From positions 21,933,346 to 21,997,345 of the forward strand of contig CM020618.1 of the NCBI GenBank assembly GCA_009829735.1: a DNA stretch of 64,000 nt, read 5' to 3'. The position numbers were made by a program, and so were the translations under genes. Positions 20,407 through 30,633 of the stretch are shown piece after piece. Within the stretch, counting starts at the first letter, position 1, and the number at the start of each line of letters is the position of its first letter. Source of the DNA: Pyropia yezoensis. Taxonomy: Eukaryota > Rhodophyta > Bangiophyceae > Bangiales > Bangiaceae. The notes beneath the pieces are model-generated. The model saw only the letters and a program-made list of their open reading frames with translations. It was not told the origin of the DNA and made no database searches.

Positions 20407-21151
20407 GACGTCCAGACTCCGGGGGAACGAGAGGGCCAAGGTGAAGGAGAATGGGGGGGGGCAGAATCGGAGCAGGTGATCGTAAACGGGGTGAAGACGC
20501 TCGACCTCGGCACCGGTGTGGACGTGCTCGAGGCTGTGCACGGTGGCACCTGGTTCGGCCCGAGGACGTGCCGGACTAGGGAGGGAGCTATGTAGCATCC
20601 CTGGCCCCGACTTGGCGCCGACCCGGGACTACAACCAGAGGGCACCAGGTGCCAAAACACGCCCGCCGTGTGGTGATGGTTGGCGGCCGTGGCCCGTGCC
20701 CGGCACTGGGATGCGGTGGACTACGCTATCCACACGTGAGAGAGGGATTGCTGATGGGTTTTTGCATACTTGTGAGGGACTTGATTTGAGAGAATTTGAG
20801 TGTGAGATTAGTGAGTGGGAATAGAATTAGTAGTGATAGTGGCCCCCGACCTGACGAGGTTAGACTCGGGTCGGGGCCACTCGGGGTTATGGGGGGGCTA
20901 CCTGGCCAACGTGCCGAGGCTCCCCCAGATGCACGTTAAGAGGGACAGCGAGGCGCCCTTGGCCCGCGCCCTCAGGAAAAAGGAAACTGCGCGTTTGCTT
21001 TCCTCTTCCCCGTGTGCACTACCGTGCGTATCTGTTTGCTCTGCGAGCAGGCACGTGAGGCAACAGGCATATCATTCTTGTAGTTCCCCTTTCTATGTTA
21101 CCTGTCCCTTTCCCCCGAGGGATATAGACACGTGTCTGAGAGGATCGAGTT
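20407..21151. other. Non-coding stretch between aORF1 and the next ORF, possible LTR remains
   Basis: No gene is supported here. By analogy with the nested element, the 3' LTR of the outer element should lie here, and a TG-start near 20834 is possible, but I cannot find a matching end or a second copy. A 42-base near-perfect hairpin sits at 20839-20880. A TATAAAA motif lies on the minus strand near 21148-21155. Confidence 0.4.
20839..20880. repeat. GC-rich hairpin
   Basis: GTGGCCCCCGACC at 20839-20851 pairs with GGTCGGGGCCAC at 20869-20880 apart from one bulged C. The loop is 17 bases. Confidence 0.6.
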
Positions 21152-22357
21152 TTATACCACAGGGGCCCCCGCAGGGGGTTGAGTCATGTAGTCATCGAGG
21201 GAGGCCGCGGCCACCACGATTGCCTTGTCCGGGGGAGGCGCAGTGTGGCGTTCCACCCCCGGGGCATACGGGTAGTCCCCGATGCCCAACCCCTCCTTGA
21301 GTACCACGCGGCCGTCGTGAAGTTCACGGCCGACCCAGACGAACTGGCGAAGTGTGCAATCGTCCTTGGGCCCACGAGTGGGGCGGCGCAACTTGTGCTC
21401 AATACTCTCCCACTTGATAAACGTGTGGAGGTGGAGCATCTCCTCCTGTAGAGTGAGTTATCCTGGTGAGCACCCCTCAGCAACTAGCTGAGGGGTGAGC
21501 TGTTCCGAACCTTGGATAAGCCGGAGGGGAAGATGCCAGAGCATCCCCCGCCGCTGGACACAGGACACCGAGGTCGACATGACCTCGAGGAGCCATTGGG
21601 TGGCCAACATGGCCCACACCAGGTGATCTGGGCAAGCCGTCAACATGACGGAGCCGAAGTGGTCGAGCAACCGTGGCAGCAACGCAGGGAATCCGTAGGG
21701 GACCTCAACTTGAGGCCACCACTCGGGCTTCTTCGGGTAGTACTGCTCCTTACTGGCAGCGGACTGCTGCGGAAACTCAAGTTGAGCCGAGGTCACCAAG
21801 TAGGGACCTCGCCGGAAGTCCTTCTCCATCCGCACATCAAAGTGATGAGTGTGCGGATCGGCCTCGTGAAGGTACGGGGGGCGAGTTGCCACCGCGTCCC
21901 AAGTAAAGGTCGGCAAGTCGCCGGGACCCGGGATAGTTCCCCCGCGGTCCACCATGGCCTTGGCCCGCTGTACGTCTTCGACCTCCTCATCGTCCAGGAA
22001 GGCAAACTGGTCCGTCCTGAAGCCGGCAGGGAACCCGACCCTACGGGGATACTTCTCCCGTAGGCGGTCCCACACCCGACCCATCGCTGTGCCAAGTCGG
22101 CCACAGCGAAGAACAGTCAACCCCTCCTCAAACAGAGGCCAAGCGGGGTAAAACCACCGCCCCAAGGCCTCACGCGGGACAACGTGTCCCGCCTCCGGGG
22201 GAGATCCCGCCGTCAACCCAAAGCCGGGTGACGCGGGAGTCCCATCCCCCGGAGTAACCGCGGAGCCCCCGCCGGAAGTCCCGGCGGGCGCTGCACCGTA
22301 GGAGGTATCCTCCATACGGTCGTCAAGGGAGTCCGTTTTCACCCCCGGGGTCGCCAT
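21152..22357 (-). pseudogene. Third aORF-family copy, decayed
   Basis: From ATG 22357 (MATPGVKTDSLDDR) an ORF runs to a TAA at 21460-21458. Reading continues in another frame from 21439 to 21152, so the gene is broken once or more near 21440-21460. Family features are PTFTWDAVATRPPYL, YYPKKPEWWPQVEVPYGF and LWHLPLRLI, each with a counterpart in aORF1 and the first and last also in aORF2. The first 100 residues are Gly/Pro-rich, as in aORF2. The C-terminal domain seen in the other two is not recognisable. No pol of the same element is beside it. Confidence 0.55.
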
Positions 22358-23162
22358 GGCTCTCCCCAAGTTGGGAAGAGACGCCCTGGCTACAGCGGCA
22401 CGAGACCCGCCTCGAGTTGAGGGGGGCTCGGATCGTGGGTAGATGGGTGGCCTCCCCAGCGTGGGGCGGCCCAGGGGAAGGTAAAGGGGATGTGGTGGTG
22501 GTGGGTAAGTGAGAACCGGGGAGAGCAAGCTGCCGAGTGGGCAAGCTTGAGGAGAGGGGCGGTCAACGTGACCGCCTCCACATCCGCGTTACGTACTCAA
22601 GGGGGGACAGCAAGTCGCGCCGCCAACGCCGAGACGTGCGTTTACGCGCCCCCTCACAGGGCCGACCGGGTCGGTCGGAACTGAGGAGAGGGGAGTGTGG
22701 CAGTATTGACCCCCAGGTAGGGGGGCAACACGTGCCATGCAAGGGGCGGCAGGCCACTAGCCTGACCCGTTCCTCCCCATGCATTTGGGTCCATATTCCC
22801 TGAGTTTGGGATAGTTAGCTTAGTAGTAAATCCAACTTGGATTTGAGGGTTTTCTGCATTTTATCGTCTTGAATTTTCGTGTGGCCCGGTGGGCAGGTGC
22901 TGGGGTGGGAGATTTCGAGGGCGAGATTCTGAGGGGACCCTGGGTGGATAAGGGGAGGGACAGCGGGGCTTGGCCTCGCTTCCCCGTCCTGACCAAGAAA
23001 CTGTTGGCCCACACACCATCTTCTTGTTTGTTAGTGGGGGGATTGGCCCACAACAGGGACAACGTGTGTGCGACTTGCACTTCTTCCGGTTCCCCCGACA
23101 CGGGAGGCAGCCCTTGCGCACCGCCCCAACTTGGGTGCCGCGTGTGCGAGTGGTTACTGCCA
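22358..23162. other. No gene seen
   Basis: GC-rich to mixed sequence between two retroelement fragments. Short ORFs on both strands have no recognisable features. The aORF-like frame remains open back to 22528 but shows no family similarity upstream of 22357. Confidence 0.5.
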
Positions 23163-24245
23163 CACATACGATTCCGTGCACACGGGTGGCATCCCCGCAC
23201 GTGGTCGACTACGTCGACGGCCATTGCTGGCCAGTAAAAGAGCTTCCGCATTGCTGCGAACATGCGCGAACCCCCCGGGTGTCCGGCTGTAGAGTTCTCG
23301 TGTTCTCGTTCCATGACGGCTTGTCGTGAGGACACGGGAACCACTACTTGATGTCGTCCATCGGAGGGTGCCCGCCGGTGTATGAGTCCGTCTTCATTCT
23401 CAAAGAAGATGCCGGTCGTGCCGGCCGGGAGGTTAGCGCGCTGGCGTTTGCAGTCATTGTCATTGGCCTGGGCCTCGTGGAAGTCCGCGAGGGTCAATGG
23501 GCACGCCAGGTGTGCCGTGGTATGGTCAACCATACCTTAAGTGGCGTTACCCACCATGCAAACCGGTACCACCGGGATGTCCTCGTCCACTTGTCGGGTA
23601 TCCCCGCTCGGTGTATCGAGTCGCGACAGCGCGTCTCCCAGATGATGGGTAGCGCCGGCCTTATATATGGTCCGGTAGTCGTGCTCGGCCATCTTTAGCC
23701 TCCACCGGGCTAGCCGTCCATGGCTGTCGGAATCCTTGTCACCAAGGTTGAGGAGCCATCGTAAAGGTTCGTGGTCGGACCTCATGATGAACCTGGATCC
23801 TTCCAGGTATGGCCGGAGTAGGTGCACTGCCCATATGACTCCGAGGCACTCGCGCTCGGTGGCACTATAGTTGCGCTCAGCCGGGTTGAGTGTCCGGCTG
23901 AAGTACTCTACCGGATGTAGGTCCGGGATAGCATTATCGGTACAGATGATCGTCTCTCCCTGTAGCAGGGTGCATCCCACTTGGGTATCGCAGACATCGA
24001 CGTCGATGACGAAGGTCCCGCGTCTATGCGGCAGCGCAAGCACGGGTGGGGCTATCAGGGCTTGCTTGAGAAGCTCGAATGCCTCTCCCTCGCTCGGCGA
24101 GGGAGGTTGGAGTACCTTTGGCAACGCGCTGCTCGTCAGACCCGTTCACAGTTTGGCTATACGGGCGAAGTCCTTGACGAACCGTCGGTATACGTTGCAC
24201 ATCCCTAGGAAGCTTTTCAGCTGTGTCTGGGTGGTCGGGTACCGC
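23163..24245 (-). pseudogene. Internal pol fragment of the nested-element family
   Basis: A 1.1-kb island homologous to pol from the end of reverse transcriptase (TQTQLKSFLGMC) through RNase H (RSDHEPLRWLL) to the integrase zinc segment (CARNRM). It has a stop after MVGNAT (near 23537) and a break near 24140. Both ends stop abruptly inside pol, with unrelated sequence on either side and no LTR. Its wording is closer to the older copy at 56.9-61 kb than to the intact pol (for example SGDTRQVDED). Confidence 0.85.
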
Positions 24246-24626
24246 CGCCAAGGGAAGGTTCACTGCGTACTCTTCGACGTCCACGGCCCTGCGAAAGCCT
24301 CGAAGGACGTCCATAATGTACGCTTTGTCTTCTCGGAGAGAGGTATCTCGTGCCCACGAGCCCATCCACAAGGCCTTAAGTTGAGCCTCCTCAGCCGCAC
24401 TCCAATCATGCTTCTCCAGCTCCTCTCCTGGGGTGGCCCGCCCCAAAGTCTCTAACGCCAAGTCTTCCCAATTGCTTTGCAGCGCAGCCTCCTTCTTGAT
24501 GATCATGACGTCAGCCGACAGCGGCTCGCTGCTTACCTCCACCGTTGGCGGGATCCCCACGCCTAGCAGAGGACCACCTCGAAGGTACCCATCCTCCTGT
24601 CTGGGTGCACTAGCAAGGAAGGTCAC
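24246..24626 (-). pseudogene. Unrecognised coding fragment next to the pol island
   Basis: Minus-strand codons read as ordinary protein (segments such as EKHDWSAAEEAQLKALW and DKAYIMDVLRGFRRAVD) until the sequence switches into the pol fragment near 24245. The frame begins at a GTG, so an upstream exon or lost start is likely. I do not recognise the protein. It may be a gene interrupted by, or fused to, the pol island. Confidence 0.35.
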
Positions 24627-25208
24627 ATGATTGGGCAGAAATGACCGGCACCGTCCGGCAGGAAACGGACGGCCCTTGAAGTTCTCCAGCAGCTGCAGTA
24701 AAGGCCGGTAGCATGCAGGTGTGCTTGTCCGCCGCGCCTCGCATCGACTATGGTCCAGGAAGCACCGGCATTTGGTGAATCTTCAAGTCCAGTGCGCACG
24801 CACAAAGAGACAGAAAACCGAAACAAGAAAGAAGTAGTGGAGGAGCATTGGTGAATCGTTGGCAACCGCTTAGTATCCTCGAGTCGCATGTAGGGCACTT
24901 TGTCCACAAGAGCAATAACAAAACAATTGGCGTGTGTCTGAGCTACGCACAGCCCTTCGTTGCTAGTGGCCTCACATTCTATGCCCGCATCCTCAACAGA
25001 CCCTCCCTTTCTGCGAGAGCAAGTTCAGCATACGTGCGCGCGAGATGTGGGAGAGCTGTCGCAACAATCCGCTCCCGTTGGATTGGTTTGTCCAGGCTAG
25101 CACGGTCACAGTGGTAACTGGCCCGGACACCATGGGACGACTTCAACCGACGTCTCCTCGGCGTTACAATGCCGCTGGCGTCAGCAGAAGCGCGCCGAAA
25201 CCAACCTC

Positions 25209-25404
25209 AGCCGCACTGCTCCACGAGCACGCAACGCAGAGCCGCACCGCTCGGAGACCACGCGCACAGCCGCACCGCTCGGCGACCACGCGCACAGCCG
25301 CACCGCTCGGCGACCACGCGCACAGCCGCACCGCTCGGCGACCACGCGCACAGCCGCACCGCTCGGCAACCACGCACACAGCTGCCTGTACTGCCTATCC
25401 CCTG
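25209..25404. repeat. 28-bp minisatellite, about six copies
   Basis: Units beginning near 25237, 25265, 25293, 25321, 25349 and 25377 share the core CACAGCCGCACCGCTCGGCG. The middle units are identical and the edge units diverged. A degenerate unit precedes them at 25209. Confidence 0.85.
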
Positions 25405-25585
25405 TCAAGATACAAGCCCGATTTTGGCAAGATCTCTTGCTTCATTGCGCGAATTCTTGCCCTGCTCGAGAACTAAATTGAACGGCTCGAGCAAGATTTT
25501 GCTGTTCTGATCGAGGTGATGGGCTAAGGCCAAAGAATCTCCGCCAGGAAAACCGACACGACGGCCGCTGTCGGTGTTCTTTCAA

Positions 25586-25759
25586 CCAATGACAGCGGTG
25601 GCGCTGGAACGAAGCGCTCCATTGGTCAGAATTTAGGTCGTAGATGTCGAGCAAGGCGGAGAGATTTCTTCGTGCAGACCGTCGAAAGCTGTCGTCGCGC
25701 AGGTTTTTCCTTCAACAGTGCGAGAGATTGCGCGGTTTTTAAACGCGTTTGTATAAATA
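25586..25759 (+). promoter_or_regulatory. Promoter-like cluster: CCAAT, inverted CCAAT, TATA box
   Basis: CCAAT at 25586-25590, ATTGG at 25621-25625 and TATAAATA at 25752-25759, in an AT-richer stretch upstream of the RMD5-like gene. The TATA box is about 520 bases from the chosen ATG, which would imply a long leader or a leader intron. Confidence 0.4.
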
Positions 25760-26212
25760 TTGCTCCCAAGCGTAGCGAAGGTTGGTCGCTTCTTTGCGCT
25801 TCACGAGAGCGCTCTTTCGCACTGTGCACTTCCGGTCATACCAAGGGAGATGGCGACCACCAATCGCCCGAGGTGTTATAGGCAGAAAGCAAGAATCGGG
25901 GGTACAAGCGGTGTCTATGATGCCTCGAGGGGGGGTCGATGCAGGTTTATGCAGGTTTTTGCTCGAGAAAATCCCCAAAAAGTATGAAAATTTTGACAGG
26001 CGATCAGCAGTGCTGGCGCAGTGCATGCCACGGGCGTCACCGTCCGTCGACCCTTGCAGCTTGCGCACCTTGCCACCTTGCCTGGTCCTCACCTCTCTTC
26101 TCCTCCCCCCCACCGCTTGTTTTCCGCGAGCCTCTCTTGCGCGCTGTTTCACACGTGTCCTTGCCCGCCCCTCTCCGTCTCTTCCCTTCTTGGCGGCGCC
26201 CCGGCCAAGGTG

Positions 26213-26231
26213 CGTTTGTGTGTGCGTGTGT

Positions 26232-26262
<31 letters not shown>

Positions 26263-26268
26263 CGACTT
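26213..26268 (+). repeat. TG microsatellite in the leader
   Basis: An almost pure TG run with a few TGCG/TCTG interruptions, ending 11 bases before the ATG of the RMD5-like gene. Confidence 0.9.
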
Positions 26269-26279
26269 GTGCCACCACC

Positions 26280-28082
26280 ATGGACGCACTGGTATCGGAA
26301 TTGGCAGACGCCAAGGCCAAGCACGCTGCTTCGCTGGGCGGCTCGTTGGACGTGGTGGCCGGTCTGCTGGCCAAGCTCACCACCATGGCCGCCGAGCTGG
26401 ACGCCTACGCCGCCCACGGACCTGCCGATGGCCCGCCGTTGCCGTCGACGGGGAGGGTAGAGGTCGCCGGTGGCGGGGGGGACAGAGACGTCAACGGTAC
26501 CGGTACAACTGCGGGGACGCCTCCTGATGCACCCCCGTTGGCGTCGCCCCCGGCCGACGGCCCGGCCACCGCGGACGCGGGCACCCCCCTCTCTCCGGCG
26601 GTGGAGGCCATGGAGGTGGACCTCCCCCCTACCCCCCCGCCCCGTCCCCCCCAGCTGGTCCTCAAAGAGGCGGTCACAGCGGCACGGGCGGCCAAGACTG
26701 CGCTCACCGCCCACCAGCGCACCATTCACAGTGCTGTTGGGCGGCTGGCCAGGCGGGTGGACGACACCCTCCCCGCCAACCCCGAGACCGCAGTGGCCCC
26801 CAACGTACGGCTGGAACGGCACCTCCTGGACACAGCTGTTGCGGGGTACCTCGTCGAGGCGGGCCACCCGGGCGTTGCCTCTGCACTGGTCGACGAGGCA
26901 AGTCTCTCGGCCAGGGAGGTGGGCCTCTTGGACAACAAGGTCGACCCAGTCAAGTTGGAGCACCGCGTCGGCAGCGGTGGCGGCGTCGGCGGCAGCGGTG
27001 GCGCCCGCCTTTGCTCCGCCGCCGCCGAGCTACTGGGGTCGCCCCCATCGCTCACCCAGCTGGCCCGCCTCCTGGACCAGCTCCGCACCGGCGACACGGA
27101 CGGTTGCGTGCACTGGGGGGTGGCCCACTACCGGGCACTGCGGATGACGGCCGTCGGAAACCGGCTGCTCTTCAAGCTCCACTCGCTTGCCTTTCTCGGC
27201 TATGCCGCCCGAGGGGACAGTGACCGGGCGCTGCGGTACGCACAAAAACAGCTGGCACCCTATGGAACGATGCTGCAGCGGGAGCTGGAGCGCCTCATGG
27301 GCGCGTTTTTTGTTCTCATCTGCGCTGCCCCACGACGGGATGACCAGCCCGCCGCTACGGCCGCAGCGGCAGTGGCGGCCGCCGAGGCAATGAAAAAGAC
27401 CGTTGCGGAGGCGGCGGCGGCGGTGCCGGGTGAGGTGCTTCCACCACTGGCCACGCCCGTGGCCACGCCCGCGGGGGGTGGCGCGGCGGTGGCACCTCGC
27501 GGTTTGGCGGCCAAGGGCGGCAGCGGCGGCGGCGCTGCCGCCCCCGCGGGGGAGGCTGCTGGGGCGGCGGGCGCCCCCCCCCCCCCCGCCCCCCGACCCG
27601 TGATGGCGTACCCCCCCAACGGCGGGCGCCCCCTCCCCCCCGGCCACGAAGCGTACCTGGACCTCCTCGACGGCACGCTCGCGGCCGAGGCCCTCGCCGC
27701 GTTTGAGTCAGAGTACCGCCGCATTTCCGACCTGCCCGCCGAGCCGCTGCTGGCCGTCACCGTCAATGCCGGGGCGGCGGCCATCCCCGCGGCGATCAAG
27801 GCGTCGCGGCTGCCGCTCAACGCCGAGATGCGCACCGAGCTGTCGGGCTCGGCGGTCGCGGCGGCCGACCCGGCCGTCGCGGGCGGGCCCTACCACACGG
27901 TCTTTGCGTGCCCAGTGAGCCGCGCCGAGGCCACCGCAGACAACCCGCCCAAGCTCCTCCCGTGTGGGCACGTGCTTGCCAAGGATTCGGTCGAGCGCAT
28001 CCGCCGCACCCACTCCCACTTCAAGTGCCCCTACTGCCCGCGGGAAACGTCCGAGGCGTCGTGCCGGTTGATTAACTTGTGA
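26280..28082 (+). CDS. RMD5: RMD5/GID2-like subunit of the GID/CTLH E3 ubiquitin ligase
   Basis: A 600-aa intronless protein. I chose ATG 26280 because it sits in an ideal context (GCCACCACCATGG) and the in-frame extension to 25782 crosses the TG repeat. Residues about 181-208 form a LisH-like helix pair (VAGYLVEAGHPGVASALVDEA). Residues about 276-345 match CTLH/CRA (LLFKLHSLAFLGYAARGD, ALRYAQKQLAPYG). A Gly/Ala/Pro linker expands the middle. Residues about 540-600 carry the degenerate GID RING: CPVSRAEATADNPPKLLPCG, then CPYCP, and the chain ends SCRLINL. In yeast and animals this subunit pairs with GID9/MAEA in the E3 that degrades gluconeogenic enzymes and other substrates. It is longer than typical homologues (about 390-420 aa) because of low-complexity inserts. 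Confidence 0.88.
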   Translation: MDALVSELADAKAKHAASLGGSLDVVAGLLAKLTTMAAELDAYAAHGPADGPPLPSTGRVEVAGGGGDRDVNGTGTTAGTPPDAPPLASPPADGPATADAGTPLSPAVEAMEVDLPPTPPPRPPQLVLKEAVTAARAAKTALTAHQRTIHSAVGRLARRVDDTLPANPETAVAPNVRLERHLLDTAVAGYLVEAGHPGVASALVDEASLSAREVGLLDNKVDPVKLEHRVGSGGGVGGSGGARLCSAAAELLGSPPSLTQLARLLDQLRTGDTDGCVHWGVAHYRALRMTAVGNRLLFKLHSLAFLGYAARGDSDRALRYAQKQLAPYGTMLQRELERLMGAFFVLICAAPRRDDQPAATAAAAVAAAEAMKKTVAEAAAAVPGEVLPPLATPVATPAGGGAAVAPRGLAAKGGSGGGAAAPAGEAAGAAGAPPPPAPRPVMAYPPNGGRPLPPGHEAYLDLLDGTLAAEALAAFESEYRRISDLPAEPLLAVTVNAGAAAIPAAIKASRLPLNAEMRTELSGSAVAAADPAVAGGPYHTVFACPVSRAEATADNPPKLLPCGHVLAKDSVERIRRTHSHFKCPYCPRETSEASCRLINL

Positions 28083-29334
28083 TGGAGGGGAGGGGGGGGG
28101 GTGGGGCGGGGGGGTGGGCGGTGCCTCTTTTTTGGTTTTTTTTGTGTGTCTTGCCTCGCCATCCTACCGCCGTCACGGCTGGGGGTTGGCCACAACGGGG
28201 CGGAAGCGTCCATGACGGGGCGGGGCGGGGCGAGACCGGCAAGGGCGAGGGGTTGGCGGAGTGGCGGCCGGCGGCCCGACTGCGACAGAAGGCAGACGAT
28301 GAGGGGGGGGGTGCGCGATGTGTACATACATATGGAGGGCGCGACGCGGGCAGCCCGATGGGAGTCGACCAGTCATAGGGGCGGAAAAACGCGGCACGAG
28401 CAGGCAGGAGTGCCGGCGCCCGGCCATGGCTGCGCCGGCGCGTGTCTGCCCCACCCGCTCCATTCTTTCTTGTTGCCGGTGATTGGTATGGCAGCAGTTG
28501 TTGTGGTGGTGGTGGTGGTGGCAGTGGTGGCGGTGGGCCGACACGGCAGCGTCGCGCCACTGCCGCCGCCGCTGCGGCGCCCACCGCCACTGCCACCTCC
28601 ACTGCCGCGGCTGCTGCCGTCCCTCCCCCGCCCCCCCACTTGCCACGGCACGAGCCGCCGCCCGCGTGCAGCGGCGACCGCTCCCGTCAGCCTGGGGGCC
28701 GCCCGTGCTGCGAGACGGCAAGCGCGCGTCACGCGGGCGCCCCCCCCGCCCGTCCCTCGCCGGCGCGCCCGCCGTGCAAGCACACCGCCCGACCGCCGCC
28801 GCGGCCGCGGCCAGTGGGGCGGCGGGTCGTGGCGCGGCGCGCACGGCGGTCGGCGCGTGCCCCCCACCGCCGGCCGTGCCTGTCGACGCTTTGTCGGCCG
28901 CCACACCACACGCGCGGTGTGCCCCACTCGCCACCACCACCGCCAGTGGTGACGGCCAGACAGTCACCACCACCCCTACCACCACCACCACCATCACCAC
29001 CACCACCACCACACCCACCATCACCCGCTGCCCCCCCCTGCTGCAATGACACGGCCGCCACAGGGCGCAGCCGTCCTTCCCCCAACCCCCGGCGGCTACC
29101 GCAACGTGCCTCCCGAGCCAGGCCACCATGCCCAGTGGCGGTCACCACGACAGCAGTGGCGGCGGTTGGAGAGGACCGCCAGCCGCACTGTGCGCGCGCG
29201 ACATGGAGACAGGCAGGTCGAGAAAGAATCAAAGGGGACGCCAGGCGGCCGCCGCCGCCGCCTCTTGGCCGACGCTTGGCCGCCGTCGGACCGCCACCAC
29301 CCCCCCGACTGGTCCAGGAGGCGGCGGCGAGGGC

Positions 29335-29367
<33 letters not shown>

Positions 29368-29386
29368 CCCCCCGGCCGCCCCCCCC

Positions 29387-29419
<33 letters not shown>

Positions 29420-30600
29420 GCCCGCCCGCTCGCTGGCCGCCCCGTCTCCCCCGTGCTCGGCCCGCCCGCCGGCCGTCGAGATGATGGCGCACGGAGGCGG
29501 CGGCGGCAGCGGCGGCGGCGGCGGCGGCGGCGGCGGGTGCGGCGGCGGCGGCAGCTGACGGGGGCGGCGGCGGGATGGCGGTGGGTTGGCGGCGCGGCGG
29601 TGTCGGCCGTCGGCGTGGTGGGCGGGCGCGGGGCGCCGGCACGGGCGAGCCCCGGGGTTGCCAGGTGGGGATGCGGCGGCGTGAAACCGCCGCCACCGCC
29701 TGGCGGGCGTGCAGCGGGCAAGGACACAGAACGCGGCCGAGGCGGGGCGGGCGCGGCCGGCAGGCGCACACGCACGCCCGCCTGCAGCGGGGGTGGATCA
29801 TGTGTGGTGTCCCCATGAGGGCACGTGCACCCGCCAACCCCCCCCCCACCCCCCACCCCCCCCCCCCCCACCCCCCCCCACCAAACCCCCACCACCATCA
29901 CCCCCCCCCCCCCCCCCTGTTCCATGCCCGCGTTGGCCACACGCCGCGCTCTCGCTCTGCAACGGGGGAGGATCCACCCACTCCCGCCGCCCCCCCCCCC
30001 CCCCCCCCCCCCCTCGACGCCCTTTTCCCTCGTTGGGGAGCCACCTTTGCAGCGGCAGCCATCCTCTCTCCCCCCGGTGCCTCCACACCCGGCGCGGCGG
30101 TAGCAGCAGGCGGTGGCGGCCGCGGCAGCAGGCGGCGGCGGCGGCAGAGGCGGCGACACGACAACCCAGCCGGGCGCAGGCACGAGGGGCCTTTTTGGCA
30201 GGCGCTGGGGCTGGGGGGGGGGCCGGCGGGCGGGACGGGTAGCGTGACGGGGGCGGTTGCGTCGTGGAAGCGGTGAGTCCGCCCTCCCCCCCCCCCCCCG
30301 GCACACCCCCCCCACTCTCTTCAATCTCCTTCCCGCCCCCGCCTCCTGTCCCCCGTTGGACGGAAGCGTGTCCCCTCCCCCCCAAGCGGCGGCCGCGCGG
30401 GGGCAAGCGACGCGGCTGGCGGTCCGGGGGGGGGGGTGGGGGGGGGGGGCGAGGGAGTGACGTGGCGGCAGCGTTCCGTCCTTAAAGAGGCGCGGCAGCG
30501 GCGCGGGGGGAGCGAGGGCGAGATTGCAAAAGCGCGTCCCCGCCCCGGCTCTCTTCTCTCTGTCCTCTCCACTCAGGGGGGGGGGGGGATGGTAGAAAGA

Positions 30601-30633
<33 letters not shown>

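Larger units (their letters stand above)
24627..26279. other. Intergenic region upstream of the RMD5-like gene
   Basis: No gene is supported. It contains a 28-bp minisatellite (25209-25404), a promoter-like stretch (25586-25759), and a TG microsatellite just before the next start codon. Confidence 0.6.

Noticed and set aside
21440-21475. 28-bp intron joining the two halves of the decayed aORF copy
   Set aside because: Too short to be spliced; a frame break is simpler.
25209-25404. CRISPR-like array
   Set aside because: The 28-bp units are directly adjacent with no spacers, and the genome is eukaryotic: a minisatellite.
25782-26279. 166-residue N-terminal extension of the RMD5-like protein
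   Set aside because: Crosses the TG microsatellite and has no similarity to the family; ATG 26280 is in an ideal context.
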